From a virus: 25,304 nucleotides of DNA. The notes under the pieces were generated by a model that saw only the letters and a program-made list of their open reading frames with translations, was not told the DNA's origin and did not search any database. Position numbers and translations under genes: made by a program. The stretch is taken from IMG/VR virus record IMGVR_UViG_3300020411_004002, positions 1 to 25,304 of that record; one strand, given 5' to 3'. Position 1 is the stretch's first letter; each line of letters opens with the position of its first letter. Below, piece after piece: positions 14,288-21,883 of this stretch.

Positions 14288-15559
14288 ATGCCAACTGACT
14301 TAAATCCAACCTCTCAAGTAAGTGCTATTGTCTTGCCTGTAACTGGCACTGTCACAAAAGTAGCTGCTGGATGCCCTTTCGGGATGTACACTTCGTCAGA
14401 AGAATTTTTAAGTGGTGCTGCAGCCCAGGTAGATTACGTCTATAAAAAGCTAGGAGGAGATGTTGTTGACATTGAATTGACGGCCAATAATGTATACGCA
14501 TCTTATGAAGAAGCAGTGCTAGAATATTCGTATATTATCAATTTGCATCAAGGCAAAAATGTTCTTTCAAATGTTTTGGGCAACACTACGGGTACATTTG
14601 ATCATCTCGGCGAGCTAAAATCAGGACCTGAAAATGTAAATCTTAAATATCCACGGTTTCAAATGGCGACAGCTAAAACAGTAGGAGAAGGGCTTTCTGC
14701 CGTTGGCGGCTTCGGAGGAACTATAGAGCAATACTCAGCCTCTTTCTCGCCCACAGATGATGTGCAAGATTATGACCTCCAAGCAATCGTTGTAAGCGCT
14801 TCTGATGCGGGCGAAGACGACGCCGGAGGAGCTATTGGATATGCTGGAAAAGTAGATGGCAGTAAGATTGTTGTAACAAAAGTCTATTATAAATCTCCCC
14901 GTGCTATGTGGCGTTTCTATGGCTACTATGGGGGCATTGGAGTGGTAGGAAATTATTCTACGTATGGACAGTTCGCTGACGATTCTACATTTGAAATTAT
15001 CCCTACATGGCAAAATAAAATGCAAGCCATCATGTATGAAGATTCAATATACACACGCACCTCTCATTATTCATACGAGCTTATCAATAACAAATTACGA
15101 ATCTACCCAATACCCAGCAACTGGGGATTCCAAGAAGACGATAGAATCTGGTTTAGATTTTACATTGAAGAGAATGCGTTCTCTGGCTCTTCAGGGTATA
15201 CAGGAAGCATTGAAGGTATCAACAATATGAATACTATACCTTTTGATAACGTTCCATATATCAACATCAACGCAATTGGTAAGCAATGGATTCGCAAATA
15301 CTCTTTAGCTTTGTGCAAAGAAATGCTGGGACAAATTCGAGGCAAGTTTACCACAATGCCAATTCCTGGCGAGAGTGTTACTTTAAATCATGCTGAGTTA
15401 TTGTCACAAGCTAAAGAAGAGCAACAACAACTTAAAGATAAATTAGCGGAAATGTTAAAAGAGGTTGAATACTTACAACTTATCAAAGATGACAGTGAGA
15501 AAGCAGCTGCTACCGCCGAAACATTCAAATATTCACCGCTGCCAATTTTTGTGGGGTGA
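14288..15559 (+). CDS. Probable head completion / neck protein (gp13-like position)
   Basis: The product is 423 aa. ATG 14288 has GGGAG at 14274-14278. The protein contains YKKLGGDVVDIELTANNVYA and YEEAVLEYSYIINLHQGKNV near the N-terminus, the pattern of phage head-tail connector proteins (a short domain with a conserved helix pair). A middle segment carries VVTKVYYKSPRAMWRFYGYYGG. WQNKMQAIMYEDSIYTRTSH and LRIYPIP follow, and a helical, Gln/Lys/Glu-rich C-terminus ends KYSPLPIFVG. Family similarity to marine T4-like neck proteins is from memory. Order before the gp15 and gp18 genes supports gp13. T4 gp13 is shorter (309 aa). It stops 6 nt before the next gene, so they are co-translated. Confidence 0.6.
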   Translation: MPTDLNPTSQVSAIVLPVTGTVTKVAAGCPFGMYTSSEEFLSGAAAQVDYVYKKLGGDVVDIELTANNVYASYEEAVLEYSYIINLHQGKNVLSNVLGNTTGTFDHLGELKSGPENVNLKYPRFQMATAKTVGEGLSAVGGFGGTIEQYSASFSPTDDVQDYDLQAIVVSASDAGEDDAGGAIGYAGKVDGSKIVVTKVYYKSPRAMWRFYGYYGGIGVVGNYSTYGQFADDSTFEIIPTWQNKMQAIMYEDSIYTRTSHYSYELINNKLRIYPIPSNWGFQEDDRIWFRFYIEENAFSGSSGYTGSIEGINNMNTIPFDNVPYININAIGKQWIRKYSLALCKEMLGQIRGKFTTMPIPGESVTLNHAELLSQAKEEQQQLKDKLAEMLKEVEYLQLIKDDSEKAAATAETFKYSPLPIFVG

Positions 15560-15565
15560 TTATAG

Positions 15566-16054
15566 ATGTCAGATAAATGGAAGAAACCAGAGGCCCCACC
15601 GCCACCGTTATTTTTAGGACAAAAAGAACGAAACCTAGTTAAACAAGTAAATGATGAGTTAATTGAAAAGGTTATTGGACAGCAGATCTTGTATTATCCA
15701 ATTGACATGAGTTCAACTAATTTTAATGAACTTTATGGAGAAGCTATTGAAAAAACTTTTCTCCCTCCAATACGTGTATACGCCCTGGTTGAGTTTACTG
15801 AATACTCTACATCGTATCTAGAGAACATGGGAATTGATAAATCGTGGGAAATTGCTGTAAATTTTCATAGACGTCGATTAACCGAAGATCAGGATCTGTA
15901 TGTGCGCGAAGGAGATTTTGTTTTATACGGAGATTTCTATTATGAGATAGTTAAACTATCTGAGCCGCGCAAATTATTTGGACAAGTAGATCACAGTTTT
16001 GAGATTACCGCCACATGTAAACGCGCAAGAAAGGGGTTGTTCGATGCTACCTGA
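15566..16054 (+). CDS. Probable neck protein (gp14-like position)
   Basis: The product is 162 aa. ATG 15566 is preceded by GGGGTGAT (15552-15559), which includes the upstream stop. A Pro-rich start (KKPEAPPPPLFLGQKERNLV) leads to LYYPIDMSSTNFNELYGEAI and FLPPIRVYALVEFTEYSTSY. A beta-rich end follows, with VREGDFVLYGDFYYEIVKLS. This reads like a small connector or neck subunit. gp14 is suggested by synteny between the gp13-like and gp15-like genes. It is much shorter than T4 gp14 (256 aa), so another head-tail joining role is possible. It overlaps the next start by 11 nt. Confidence 0.55.
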   Translation: MSDKWKKPEAPPPPLFLGQKERNLVKQVNDELIEKVIGQQILYYPIDMSSTNFNELYGEAIEKTFLPPIRVYALVEFTEYSTSYLENMGIDKSWEIAVNFHRRRLTEDQDLYVREGDFVLYGDFYYEIVKLSEPRKLFGQVDHSFEITATCKRARKGLFDAT

Positions 16055-16937
16055 TAATTTTGATTTTGCACTTCTGCCACCTGGATTGAGTGGCAGCTAT
16101 AGCTTGAAAGAAGTAGGGATGTTGGAGTCAACTATAGAAACCATCGACTCAGCTATCGTAGAATGGGTAAACACTAAATTAGATATTTCTGCAAGAACAA
16201 ATGAAGGATTCAAAAAAATTCCAGTTCTATGGCAGGCGCCTGAAAGGGCCTATCAGGTTAAACATGAAAAAGCCCTCCGAGATGATGCCGGCGCATTGAA
16301 GCTCCCTTTAATCAGTGTGGAGAGGACAGCCATTGTAAAAGATCCAGCAAGAAAAGGTTCTTTTCAAGCCCACTTATTTTCTAAGCGCAAGAACGGTCGT
16401 GCTGGAAGAATGGTTATTGCTAAGCAGATAGTAAAAGATAAAACCAGGAACTTTGCGGTAGTGGATAATATGCGTCAAGGCAATGTGACTGACGGAACTA
16501 ATCAGCGTTATTACCCTCGTACAAACAAAAAAGTAGTAATTAAATCTTTATCGATTCCGATTCCAGTTTATGTAAATGTAGATTATAAGATTACACTAAA
16601 GTCTGAATATCAACAGCAAATGAACACAATGATGGCGCCTCTAATCACGCGCACTGGACAGATTAATGCATTTGTGATGAGAAGAAATGGTCACATGTAC
16701 GAAGGATTTATTGATCAAAATTTTAACCATTCGAACAATGTAAGTAATTTGTCAGAAGAGATGCGGATGTTTTCTACAGATATTAACATTCGTGTTTTGG
16801 GTTATTTGATCGGCGAAGGGGAGAGTGATGATCGCCCTATTGTTCGCGTGGATGAAAATACGGTCGAGATCTCTTTTCCTCAAGAATCCACAGCACCTCC
16901 GGGTGTTCCCAATATCTTTGGTGACATCCTGAAGTGA
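16044..16937 (+). CDS. 15: Tail sheath terminator / stabiliser (gp15-like)
   Basis: The product is 297 aa (T4 gp15, 272 aa). I chose ATG 16044, which overlaps the upstream gene by 11 nt and has AAGGGG at 16031-16036. The frame is open further upstream to a TTG at 15999, but that has no binding site. Key segments are VVIKSLSIPIPVYVNVDYKI, SEYQQQMNTMMAPLITRTGQ, FVMRRNGHMYEGFIDQNF and a C-terminal block with NIRVLGYLIGEG. These match my memory of gp15, which caps the finished sheath and tube as a hexamer and joins them to the head. Position directly before the sheath gene fits. Confidence 0.75.
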   Translation: MLPDNFDFALLPPGLSGSYSLKEVGMLESTIETIDSAIVEWVNTKLDISARTNEGFKKIPVLWQAPERAYQVKHEKALRDDAGALKLPLISVERTAIVKDPARKGSFQAHLFSKRKNGRAGRMVIAKQIVKDKTRNFAVVDNMRQGNVTDGTNQRYYPRTNKKVVIKSLSIPIPVYVNVDYKITLKSEYQQQMNTMMAPLITRTGQINAFVMRRNGHMYEGFIDQNFNHSNNVSNLSEEMRMFSTDINIRVLGYLIGEGESDDRPIVRVDENTVEISFPQESTAPPGVPNIFGDILK

Positions 16938-16984
16938 AACTTTATATTTATTGTGTGGTCAGGAGCTTTTTGAGAATAAAAATA

Positions 16985-16993
16985 CTATTTAAT
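16985..16993 (+). promoter_or_regulatory. Late-promoter-like box CTATTTAAT
   Basis: In the 101-nt gap before the sheath gene, 45 nt from its ATG. It also lies inside an 8-codon mini-ORF (TTG 16970 to TAA 16994-16996). A second AT-rich candidate, TATATTTAT, is at 16943-16951. Confidence 0.38.
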
Positions 16994-17038
16994 TAATGAT
17001 TGCAGTAGCGCATATTTCGTTAAAGAGAGGAATCTAAT

Positions 17039-20029
17039 ATGTCAATTAAAAGCTTTAAGTTTGTTTCACCAGGGGTTTTTATTAATGAGATTGACAACTC
17101 ATTTATCCCAGCTTCATCTGAAGAAATCGGGCCCGTAGTTATCGGAAGATCACAACGAGGCTTGGCGATGCAGCCAGTAAAAGTGGGGTCTTACTCTGAT
17201 TTTGTAGAAATGTTTGGAGATACAGTTCCTGGCGGTGGCGCGGGTAATGATGTTTATCGAGACGGAAATCTTCAGTCCCCGATGTACGGCACTTACGCCG
17301 CTAAAGCATTTTTAAATGCGAATGTTGCTCCTCTCACATACATTCGCCTTTTAGGACAGCAGTCTAACAATGCAACGGAAGCTGGCTATGCCGGCTGGCA
17401 AACCACAAGCAATATTAATGCAACTGCAGCCTCGAATGGTGGCGCTTACGGACTTTGGGTTTGGCCAAGTTCTAGCGGAAATCCTGCTGCTGACGGAGGA
17501 GTAGATCTTGGCACTGGACAATTAGCGGCTATTTGGTATTTAGATACAGCAGCAACTATTGCTCTAAGCGGCGCCCTTCTCGGTGGTTTCATATCAAGTT
17601 CTTACCCAAACCGCGACGGCTCGGACACGATGCAGACGGACGGTAACACAGCTGGTATCGGAAAAGTTATCGGAACAGACGCTAGCAATTATTTTACAGT
17701 AACAATTTCTAGTTCTTATGGGGGAGAAGAGAAGACCAAGTTCGGATTTGATGATTCTTCGGATATGTTCATCCGTCAGAGATTCAACACGAATCCTCAA
17801 TTGGCTTCTTCTCGTGGAACATTTTTCGCCAGTGATGCTTATAAGCAATATTGGCTTGGAGAGACATTTGAGCAAGATCTTCGAGATGGTACAGATGCAT
17901 TAGTCGGAAATGGTACTTCTAAGATTGGAGTAGCTCTTCATGGAGTTATTTTACCAATCGCATTAATAAGCGATCTCACCAAATCCCCAGCAAAAATGAA
18001 TAACCAGCCTAGCCGAGAAGCAGAGACCGGCTGGTTCGTTGGACAGGATCTTGGTGTTCCTGAAGACTTCTATCCTCAAAATTCTCAAAAGCTCTTTAAG
18101 CTTAAAGGTCGCGGACATGGAGAATGGCTACAAAAGAATGCTAAAGTTTCTATTGCAAACGTACGTGCATCAACGTCTCCAAGTAGTGACTATGGAACGT
18201 TTTCAGTTATTATACGAGCTTTAAGTGATACAGATAGCAATATTTCAGTTTATGAAAGATTTGACAACCTTAATCTAAATCCAGCTTCTCCTGACTTCAT
18301 TGGTCGTAGAATTGGTACTAAGTTTACACAATGGGATGATACTAGTCGCCGACTTAAAACTTACGGAGATTATCCAAATAATTCTAAATTTGTATACGTA
18401 GAGTTAAATTCAAAGGTGCAAGATGGACAAGCAAACGCCACATATCTTCCTTTTGGCTACTTCGGTCCACCTCGCTTTACAGGGCTAACGAATATTAGTG
18501 GTGGAATTGACGCAAGCAACATTCCTGATGGTGCGTTAGCTGGTCGATATGTTTATTGGGCAGCAGGCGCCTTCCCGGCAACACCCTCCAGCGCATTCAG
18601 CGGCGGACAGTTAGAAGCAGTGTTGTCGTGTTCGTACTCGGATCCCGGCTCTCGTGTTGGTTGCGGAATCACAGGATCCCTTGCATGGCCACGTACAAGA
18701 TTGCGCTTGTCGGCGTCAGACGGAGGATTATCCGATCCCACAAACGCCTATTTTGGATTCCAAACAACGCGCACACGTACTTCTACTATCAATGATGCTA
18801 GCGTTGCTGATGTTCAGCGTCTCTGGTTTGCTGGTCAAACAGACGCAGCATCTACTGGTGTTGACACATATTCATATGTTTTCTCCCTGGATGATATTGT
18901 CAAAGATGCTGGTAGCGGAGTATATTACTATGAGTCTGGTTCGCGCCAATCTGAAAAATCAGTCACATCTGCATCGTACGATGATTTGTTGTCCGCTGGA
19001 TATAGAAACTTTACCGCACCCTTCTGGGGTGGCGCTGATGGCTTTGATATTAAGCTGCCAGATCCTCTGTATAATGGTAGCATGGACTCTACATCCACCA
19101 ACCTTAATAGTTCGCCATATTACACTTGGCGCCGCGCAATGGACACCGTAGCAGATCCAGAGTCTGTTGACATGAACTTGATGGTTGCTCCGGGTCTTAC
19201 AGTTGATAATCTAACAAATCACATGATTGATGTGTGTAGTGAACGCGCCGATGCATTAGCGTTAATTGATTTGGCTAACGTTTACATCCCCCCACATGAG
19301 CAATATAAATCGTCTGTGGTCAATCGTATTGGTACAACCCCCACTGATGCTTCCAACGCATTATTAAATAGAAGAATTGATTCAAGTTATGGTGCAACCT
19401 TCTACCCATGGGTGCAAACACAAGATGCCGCAACTGGTATTCTGTTGTGGGTGCCACCTTCTGTCGCAATGGCCGGTGTTCTGGCTAGCTCTCAAGCAGC
19501 TACTGATGTGTGGTTTGCTCCGGCTGGTTTTAATCGCGGAGGTCTCTCCGATGGTGCCGCCGGAATTCCAGTCACAGCTGTGACCGAAAGGCTCACATCC
19601 AAAGATCGCGACACACTATACGAAGCGAGAATTAATCCCATTGCTTCGTTCCCTAACACGGGCATTGTGGTATTTGGACAAAAAACTCTTCAGGCAGATG
19701 CCTCGGCACTGGACAGAATCAATGTTCGCCGCCTTGTTATCTATCTTAAGAAGCAGATTTCTATCCTTTCTACGGAAGTATTGTTTGAGCAAAATGTTCA
19801 AGCAACGTGGAATCGATTTAAATCTCTCATTGAGCCTCTTTTGGCCAATGTAAAAGTTAATTTTGGTATTACAGAGTATAAATTGATTCTTGATGAGACC
19901 ACCACCACGGACGATCTCATCGATCAAAATATTCTTTATGCAAAGATTATGGTGAAACCTGCACGCGCGATTGAGTACATTGCTATTGACTTTGTTATTA
20001 GTTCGACAGGTGCATCCTTTGATGATTAA
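17039..20029 (+). CDS. 18: Tail sheath protein (gp18)
   Basis: The product is 996 aa, against 659 in T4. It polymerises around the tail tube and contracts at infection. The N-terminus is classic: FKFVSPGVFINEIDNSFIPA, then GPVVIGRSQRGLAMQPVKVG and SYSDFVEMFG. The C-terminal contractile domain from about residue 848 has TERLTSKDRDTLYEARINPI, GIVVFGQKTLQ, ALDRINVRRLVIYLKKQI and DDLIDQNILYAKIMV. The middle, residues about 120-650, is Ser/Gly/Tyr-rich and much longer than in T4, so it probably carries extra surface domains. GAGAGG at 17025-17030 is the ribosome binding site. A hairpin follows the stop. Confidence 0.95.
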   Translation: MSIKSFKFVSPGVFINEIDNSFIPASSEEIGPVVIGRSQRGLAMQPVKVGSYSDFVEMFGDTVPGGGAGNDVYRDGNLQSPMYGTYAAKAFLNANVAPLTYIRLLGQQSNNATEAGYAGWQTTSNINATAASNGGAYGLWVWPSSSGNPAADGGVDLGTGQLAAIWYLDTAATIALSGALLGGFISSSYPNRDGSDTMQTDGNTAGIGKVIGTDASNYFTVTISSSYGGEEKTKFGFDDSSDMFIRQRFNTNPQLASSRGTFFASDAYKQYWLGETFEQDLRDGTDALVGNGTSKIGVALHGVILPIALISDLTKSPAKMNNQPSREAETGWFVGQDLGVPEDFYPQNSQKLFKLKGRGHGEWLQKNAKVSIANVRASTSPSSDYGTFSVIIRALSDTDSNISVYERFDNLNLNPASPDFIGRRIGTKFTQWDDTSRRLKTYGDYPNNSKFVYVELNSKVQDGQANATYLPFGYFGPPRFTGLTNISGGIDASNIPDGALAGRYVYWAAGAFPATPSSAFSGGQLEAVLSCSYSDPGSRVGCGITGSLAWPRTRLRLSASDGGLSDPTNAYFGFQTTRTRTSTINDASVADVQRLWFAGQTDAASTGVDTYSYVFSLDDIVKDAGSGVYYYESGSRQSEKSVTSASYDDLLSAGYRNFTAPFWGGADGFDIKLPDPLYNGSMDSTSTNLNSSPYYTWRRAMDTVADPESVDMNLMVAPGLTVDNLTNHMIDVCSERADALALIDLANVYIPPHEQYKSSVVNRIGTTPTDASNALLNRRIDSSYGATFYPWVQTQDAATGILLWVPPSVAMAGVLASSQAATDVWFAPAGFNRGGLSDGAAGIPVTAVTERLTSKDRDTLYEARINPIASFPNTGIVVFGQKTLQADASALDRINVRRLVIYLKKQISILSTEVLFEQNVQATWNRFKSLIEPLLANVKVNFGITEYKLILDETTTTDDLIDQNILYAKIMVKPARAIEYIAIDFVISSTGASFDD

Positions 20030-20039
20030 AAGTCATACC

Positions 20040-20061
20040 GGAGGGGGTTTTTTCCCCTTCC
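20040..20061 (+). terminator. Hairpin after sheath gene, weak terminator candidate
   Basis: GGAGGGG (20040-20046) pairs with CCCCTTCC (20054-20061) with one bulged T. The loop is GTTTTTT and there is no T run after the stem. Partial termination or protection of the sheath mRNA 3' end is possible. Confidence 0.35.
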
Positions 20062-20064
20062 TCA

Positions 20065-20073
20065 CTAATTAAA
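20065..20073 (+). promoter_or_regulatory. Late-promoter-like box CTAATTAAA
   Basis: Directly after the hairpin and 28 nt before the tube gene ATG. It would allow the tube gene to be expressed independently of the sheath gene. Confidence 0.38.
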
Positions 20074-20101
20074 TTATAAGGCTTTATAGGAGTAACAAAT
20101 T

Positions 20102-20689
20102 ATGGCATTTTGGGCAGAAAACTTTGGTGAGAATTCAGCCATTAACGATCCAAAGAGAAAATTTAGATTTACGGTTGAGTTCCAAGGAGTGCAATCTTCA
20201 CAAGGTGGCGCCTTGTTGTGGTACGCAAAGACTGTTAATAAGCCGTCTTTCCAGATCGCTGAAGCTGAGCACAAATACTTGAACCATACGTTCTATTATC
20301 CTGGATCCGTTACATGGCAAGATATTAGTTTGACCCTTGTTGATCCTGTGAGCCCAGATATGGCTGCAACTCTGTCAGATATTGTGGTATTATCAGGATA
20401 TTCACCTCCTACTACTGCAAACTCTCTAGGTTCTATGTCTAAAGCTAAATCCGCTGGAGCGCTCGGTTCCGTAATTATTACTCAGATTGACTCCGAAGGC
20501 GAGCCTTTGGAAACTTGGACTCTGTGGAATGCTTGGATTAAAGAAGTAAAATATGGCGATTTGGAGTATGGTGGTGATGACTTGACTGAGATGACTGTTA
20601 CCCTTAAGTATGATTGGGCTCGCGTTGAAACTACAAACCCATCTATTGCTGTTGGCGGTGGCGGTGGTCAAGAATTCTTTACCGTTTAA
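20102..20689 (+). CDS. 19: Tail tube protein (gp19)
   Basis: The product is 195 aa (T4 gp19, 163 aa). Hexameric rings of it form the tube inside the sheath. The N-terminus has NDPKRKFRFTVEFQGV, then WYAKTVNKPSFQIAEAEHKY and LNHTFYYPGSVTWQDISLTL. This is the conserved tube-fold order with the inner beta strands. Later, ETWTLWNAWIKEVKYGDLEY and DDLTEMTVTLKYDWARVE form the closing strands. A Gly-rich tail (GGGGGQEFFTV) ends it. AGGAG (20089-20093) precedes ATG 20102. Its order after the sheath gene is typical. Confidence 0.94.
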   Translation: MAFWAENFGENSAINDPKRKFRFTVEFQGVQSSQGGALLWYAKTVNKPSFQIAEAEHKYLNHTFYYPGSVTWQDISLTLVDPVSPDMAATLSDIVVLSGYSPPTTANSLGSMSKAKSAGALGSVIITQIDSEGEPLETWTLWNAWIKEVKYGDLEYGGDDLTEMTVTLKYDWARVETTNPSIAVGGGGGQEFFTV

Positions 20690-20718
20690 AAATAAATTAT
20701 ATAACATAGAGGTGTATA

Positions 20719-21588
20719 TTGTCACGAAATAAAGATCGTTTGGGCATGGGACAGTCACGGCCGGATGCGGCTACCGACGCTCCCCCCACGGTGTTGCAAA
20801 ACGATAATCCTGGGTTCGCATTTGTGGTGCCAACTGAGTTTGTAGCGCTACCGTCAGAAGGGAGATATTACCCACCGCAGCATCCGCTTCACGGAGAAAC
20901 AACCATTGAGATTAGACAGATGACAGCCAAAGAAGAGGATATGTTAACGTCTAAAACTTTACTGAAAAAAGGAGTTGCTCTAGACAGAGTGATACAAAGC
21001 TTGATTGTTGAACGAACAATTAATGCTGAATCTCTTTTGGTAGGAGATCGCAATGCCATAATTATTGCTATGCGCGTAAGTGGATATGGGAGGGAATATC
21101 AAACTAGTATTACTTGCCCTCATTGTGGAGCAACCCAGCAAAATGCGTATGATTTAAATGACGCCACTGTGTACACTGGTGAAGTTCCACTTGATATGGA
21201 GATACAAGATAATCAAAATGGCACTTTTGATGTGGTTTTGCCACGTTCTGGGGCGACCGTAACAATGCGCCTCCTAACAGGACATGACGAAAACCGCATC
21301 AGCAAGTCATCTAATAATCGCAAGAAAGCCAAACAAGAACTTTATGAACAAGCAGTTACAACACAGCTATCTCATTTGGTATTGGCAGTAAATGGAGACG
21401 ACAGTGTTAGTGCCAGACGTTATTTGGTAGAAAATATTCCTTCTTTAGATTCCCGCTATTTGCGTAACGCATATCGGGTAGTTGCGCCAAACGTAGAATT
21501 GAATTATGATTTTCAATGCGACGAATGTGGACATGAGCAACTACTGGAGGTGCCGCTTTCAGCGAACTTTTTTTGGCCTGACAGCTGA
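20719..21588 (+). CDS. 26: gp26-like baseplate hub / tail assembly protein with zinc ribbon
   Basis: The product is 289 aa from TTG 20719, chosen because AGAGGTG (20708-20714) lies just upstream. ATG 20746 lacks a binding site. Residues 35-125 hold the family core: FVVPTEFVALPSEGRYYPPQ, EIRQMTAKEEDMLTS, LLKKGVALDRVIQSLI, GDRNAIIIAMRVSGYG. Two C-x-x-C pairs, CPHC (133-136) and CDEC (267-270), would make a zinc ribbon closed across a large insert. T4 gp26 (208 aa) is a hub-region protein. The position between tube and tape measure genes is that of lambda G-type tail assembly chaperones. The end of the gene overlaps the gp51-like frame, with a seven-T run at 21568-21574, so a frameshifted longer form of about 368 aa is possible. 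Confidence 0.8.
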   Translation: MSRNKDRLGMGQSRPDAATDAPPTVLQNDNPGFAFVVPTEFVALPSEGRYYPPQHPLHGETTIEIRQMTAKEEDMLTSKTLLKKGVALDRVIQSLIVERTINAESLLVGDRNAIIIAMRVSGYGREYQTSITCPHCGATQQNAYDLNDATVYTGEVPLDMEIQDNQNGTFDVVLPRSGATVTMRLLTGHDENRISKSSNNRKKAKQELYEQAVTTQLSHLVLAVNGDDSVSARRYLVENIPSLDSRYLRNAYRVVAPNVELNYDFQCDECGHEQLLEVPLSANFFWPDS

Positions 21589-21826
21589 ATATATAGAAAA
21601 TGTGTATGAACAATTCTTTTTCTTAAAATATTCTGGAGGGTGGTCTTTCTCGGAAGCATACAATCTGCCCATAGGGCTTCGAAAATGGTTTGTAGAAAGA
21701 TTAGTTAAACAGATTGAAATGGAAAACGAGGCTGTAAACCAAGCATCTAGTGGTAAAGGGCGCTCTCAAACTTTAAGTGTCCATAACCAGCCGGCTGTTC
21801 CTTCTCACTTAAAGGACAAACTCTAA
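21506..21826 (+). CDS. gp51-like tail assembly protein, probably lacking its own start
   Basis: The frame runs from ATG 21506 to TAA 21824-21826, 106 codons. The first 20 residues are only the other-frame reading of the upstream zinc-ribbon codons. Protein-like sequence begins at about TFFGLTAEYIENVYEQFFFL and continues with GGWSFSEAYNLPIGLRKWFV and ERLVKQIE. This helix-turn pattern resembles the short gp51-type proteins that follow gp26 in T4-like phages. T4 gp51 is described as a catalyst of hub assembly. ATG 21506, ATG 21533 and GTG 21602 all lack Shine-Dalgarno sequences. A +1 or -2 shift on the T run at 21568-21574 would produce it as a C-terminal extension of the gp26-like protein. The stop overlaps a terminator. 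Confidence 0.65.
   Translation: MIFNATNVDMSNYWRCRFQRTFFGLTAEYIENVYEQFFFLKYSGGWSFSEAYNLPIGLRKWFVERLVKQIEMENEAVNQASSGKGRSQTLSVHNQPAVPSHLKDKL
21546..21574 (+). promoter_or_regulatory. Candidate programmed frameshift site with internal SD
   Basis: GGAGGTG (21546-21552), a perfect anti-SD complement, lies inside the gp26-like gene with no start codon at a usable distance in the downstream frame. It is 15 nt before TTTTTTT (21568-21574), read as TTT TTT T in the upstream frame. A +1 or -2 shift continues into the gp51-like frame. A -1 shift stops after two codons (TTG GCC TGA at 21573-21581). Confidence 0.5.
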
Positions 21827-21842
21827 ATGTTTGTCTTTTTTT
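21815..21842 (+). terminator. Intrinsic terminator overlapping gp51-like stop
   Basis: Stem GACAAAC (21815-21821) with GTTTGTC (21829-21835), a 7-nt loop holding the stop codon, then seven T at 21836-21842. Confidence 0.88.
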
Positions 21843-21849
21843 GTTTAAA

Positions 21850-21858
21850 CTATTTATA
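21850..21858 (+). promoter_or_regulatory. Late-promoter-like box CTATTTATA
   Basis: Same nine bases as the box at 9517. Immediately after the terminator and 25 nt before the tape measure ATG, so a terminator-promoter pair separates the chaperone and tape measure transcripts. Confidence 0.45.
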
Positions 21859-21883
21859 ATGTGAAGAAGGAAATAATTCTACG

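Noticed and set aside
14251-14298. 15-codon frame before the gp13-like gene, and a 10-codon GTG frame at 4152-4184
   Set aside because: Neither has a Shine-Dalgarno. Both are of a length expected by chance and overlap promoter-like boxes or the true start.
15999-16043. TTG 15999 as start of the gp15-like gene
   Set aside because: No binding site, and the added residues are the other-frame reading of the preceding gene. ATG 16044 has AAGGGG at good spacing.
21568-21581. Classical -1 frameshift at the T run
   Set aside because: The -1 frame reads TTG GCC TGA and stops at once, so it cannot reach the gp51-like frame.
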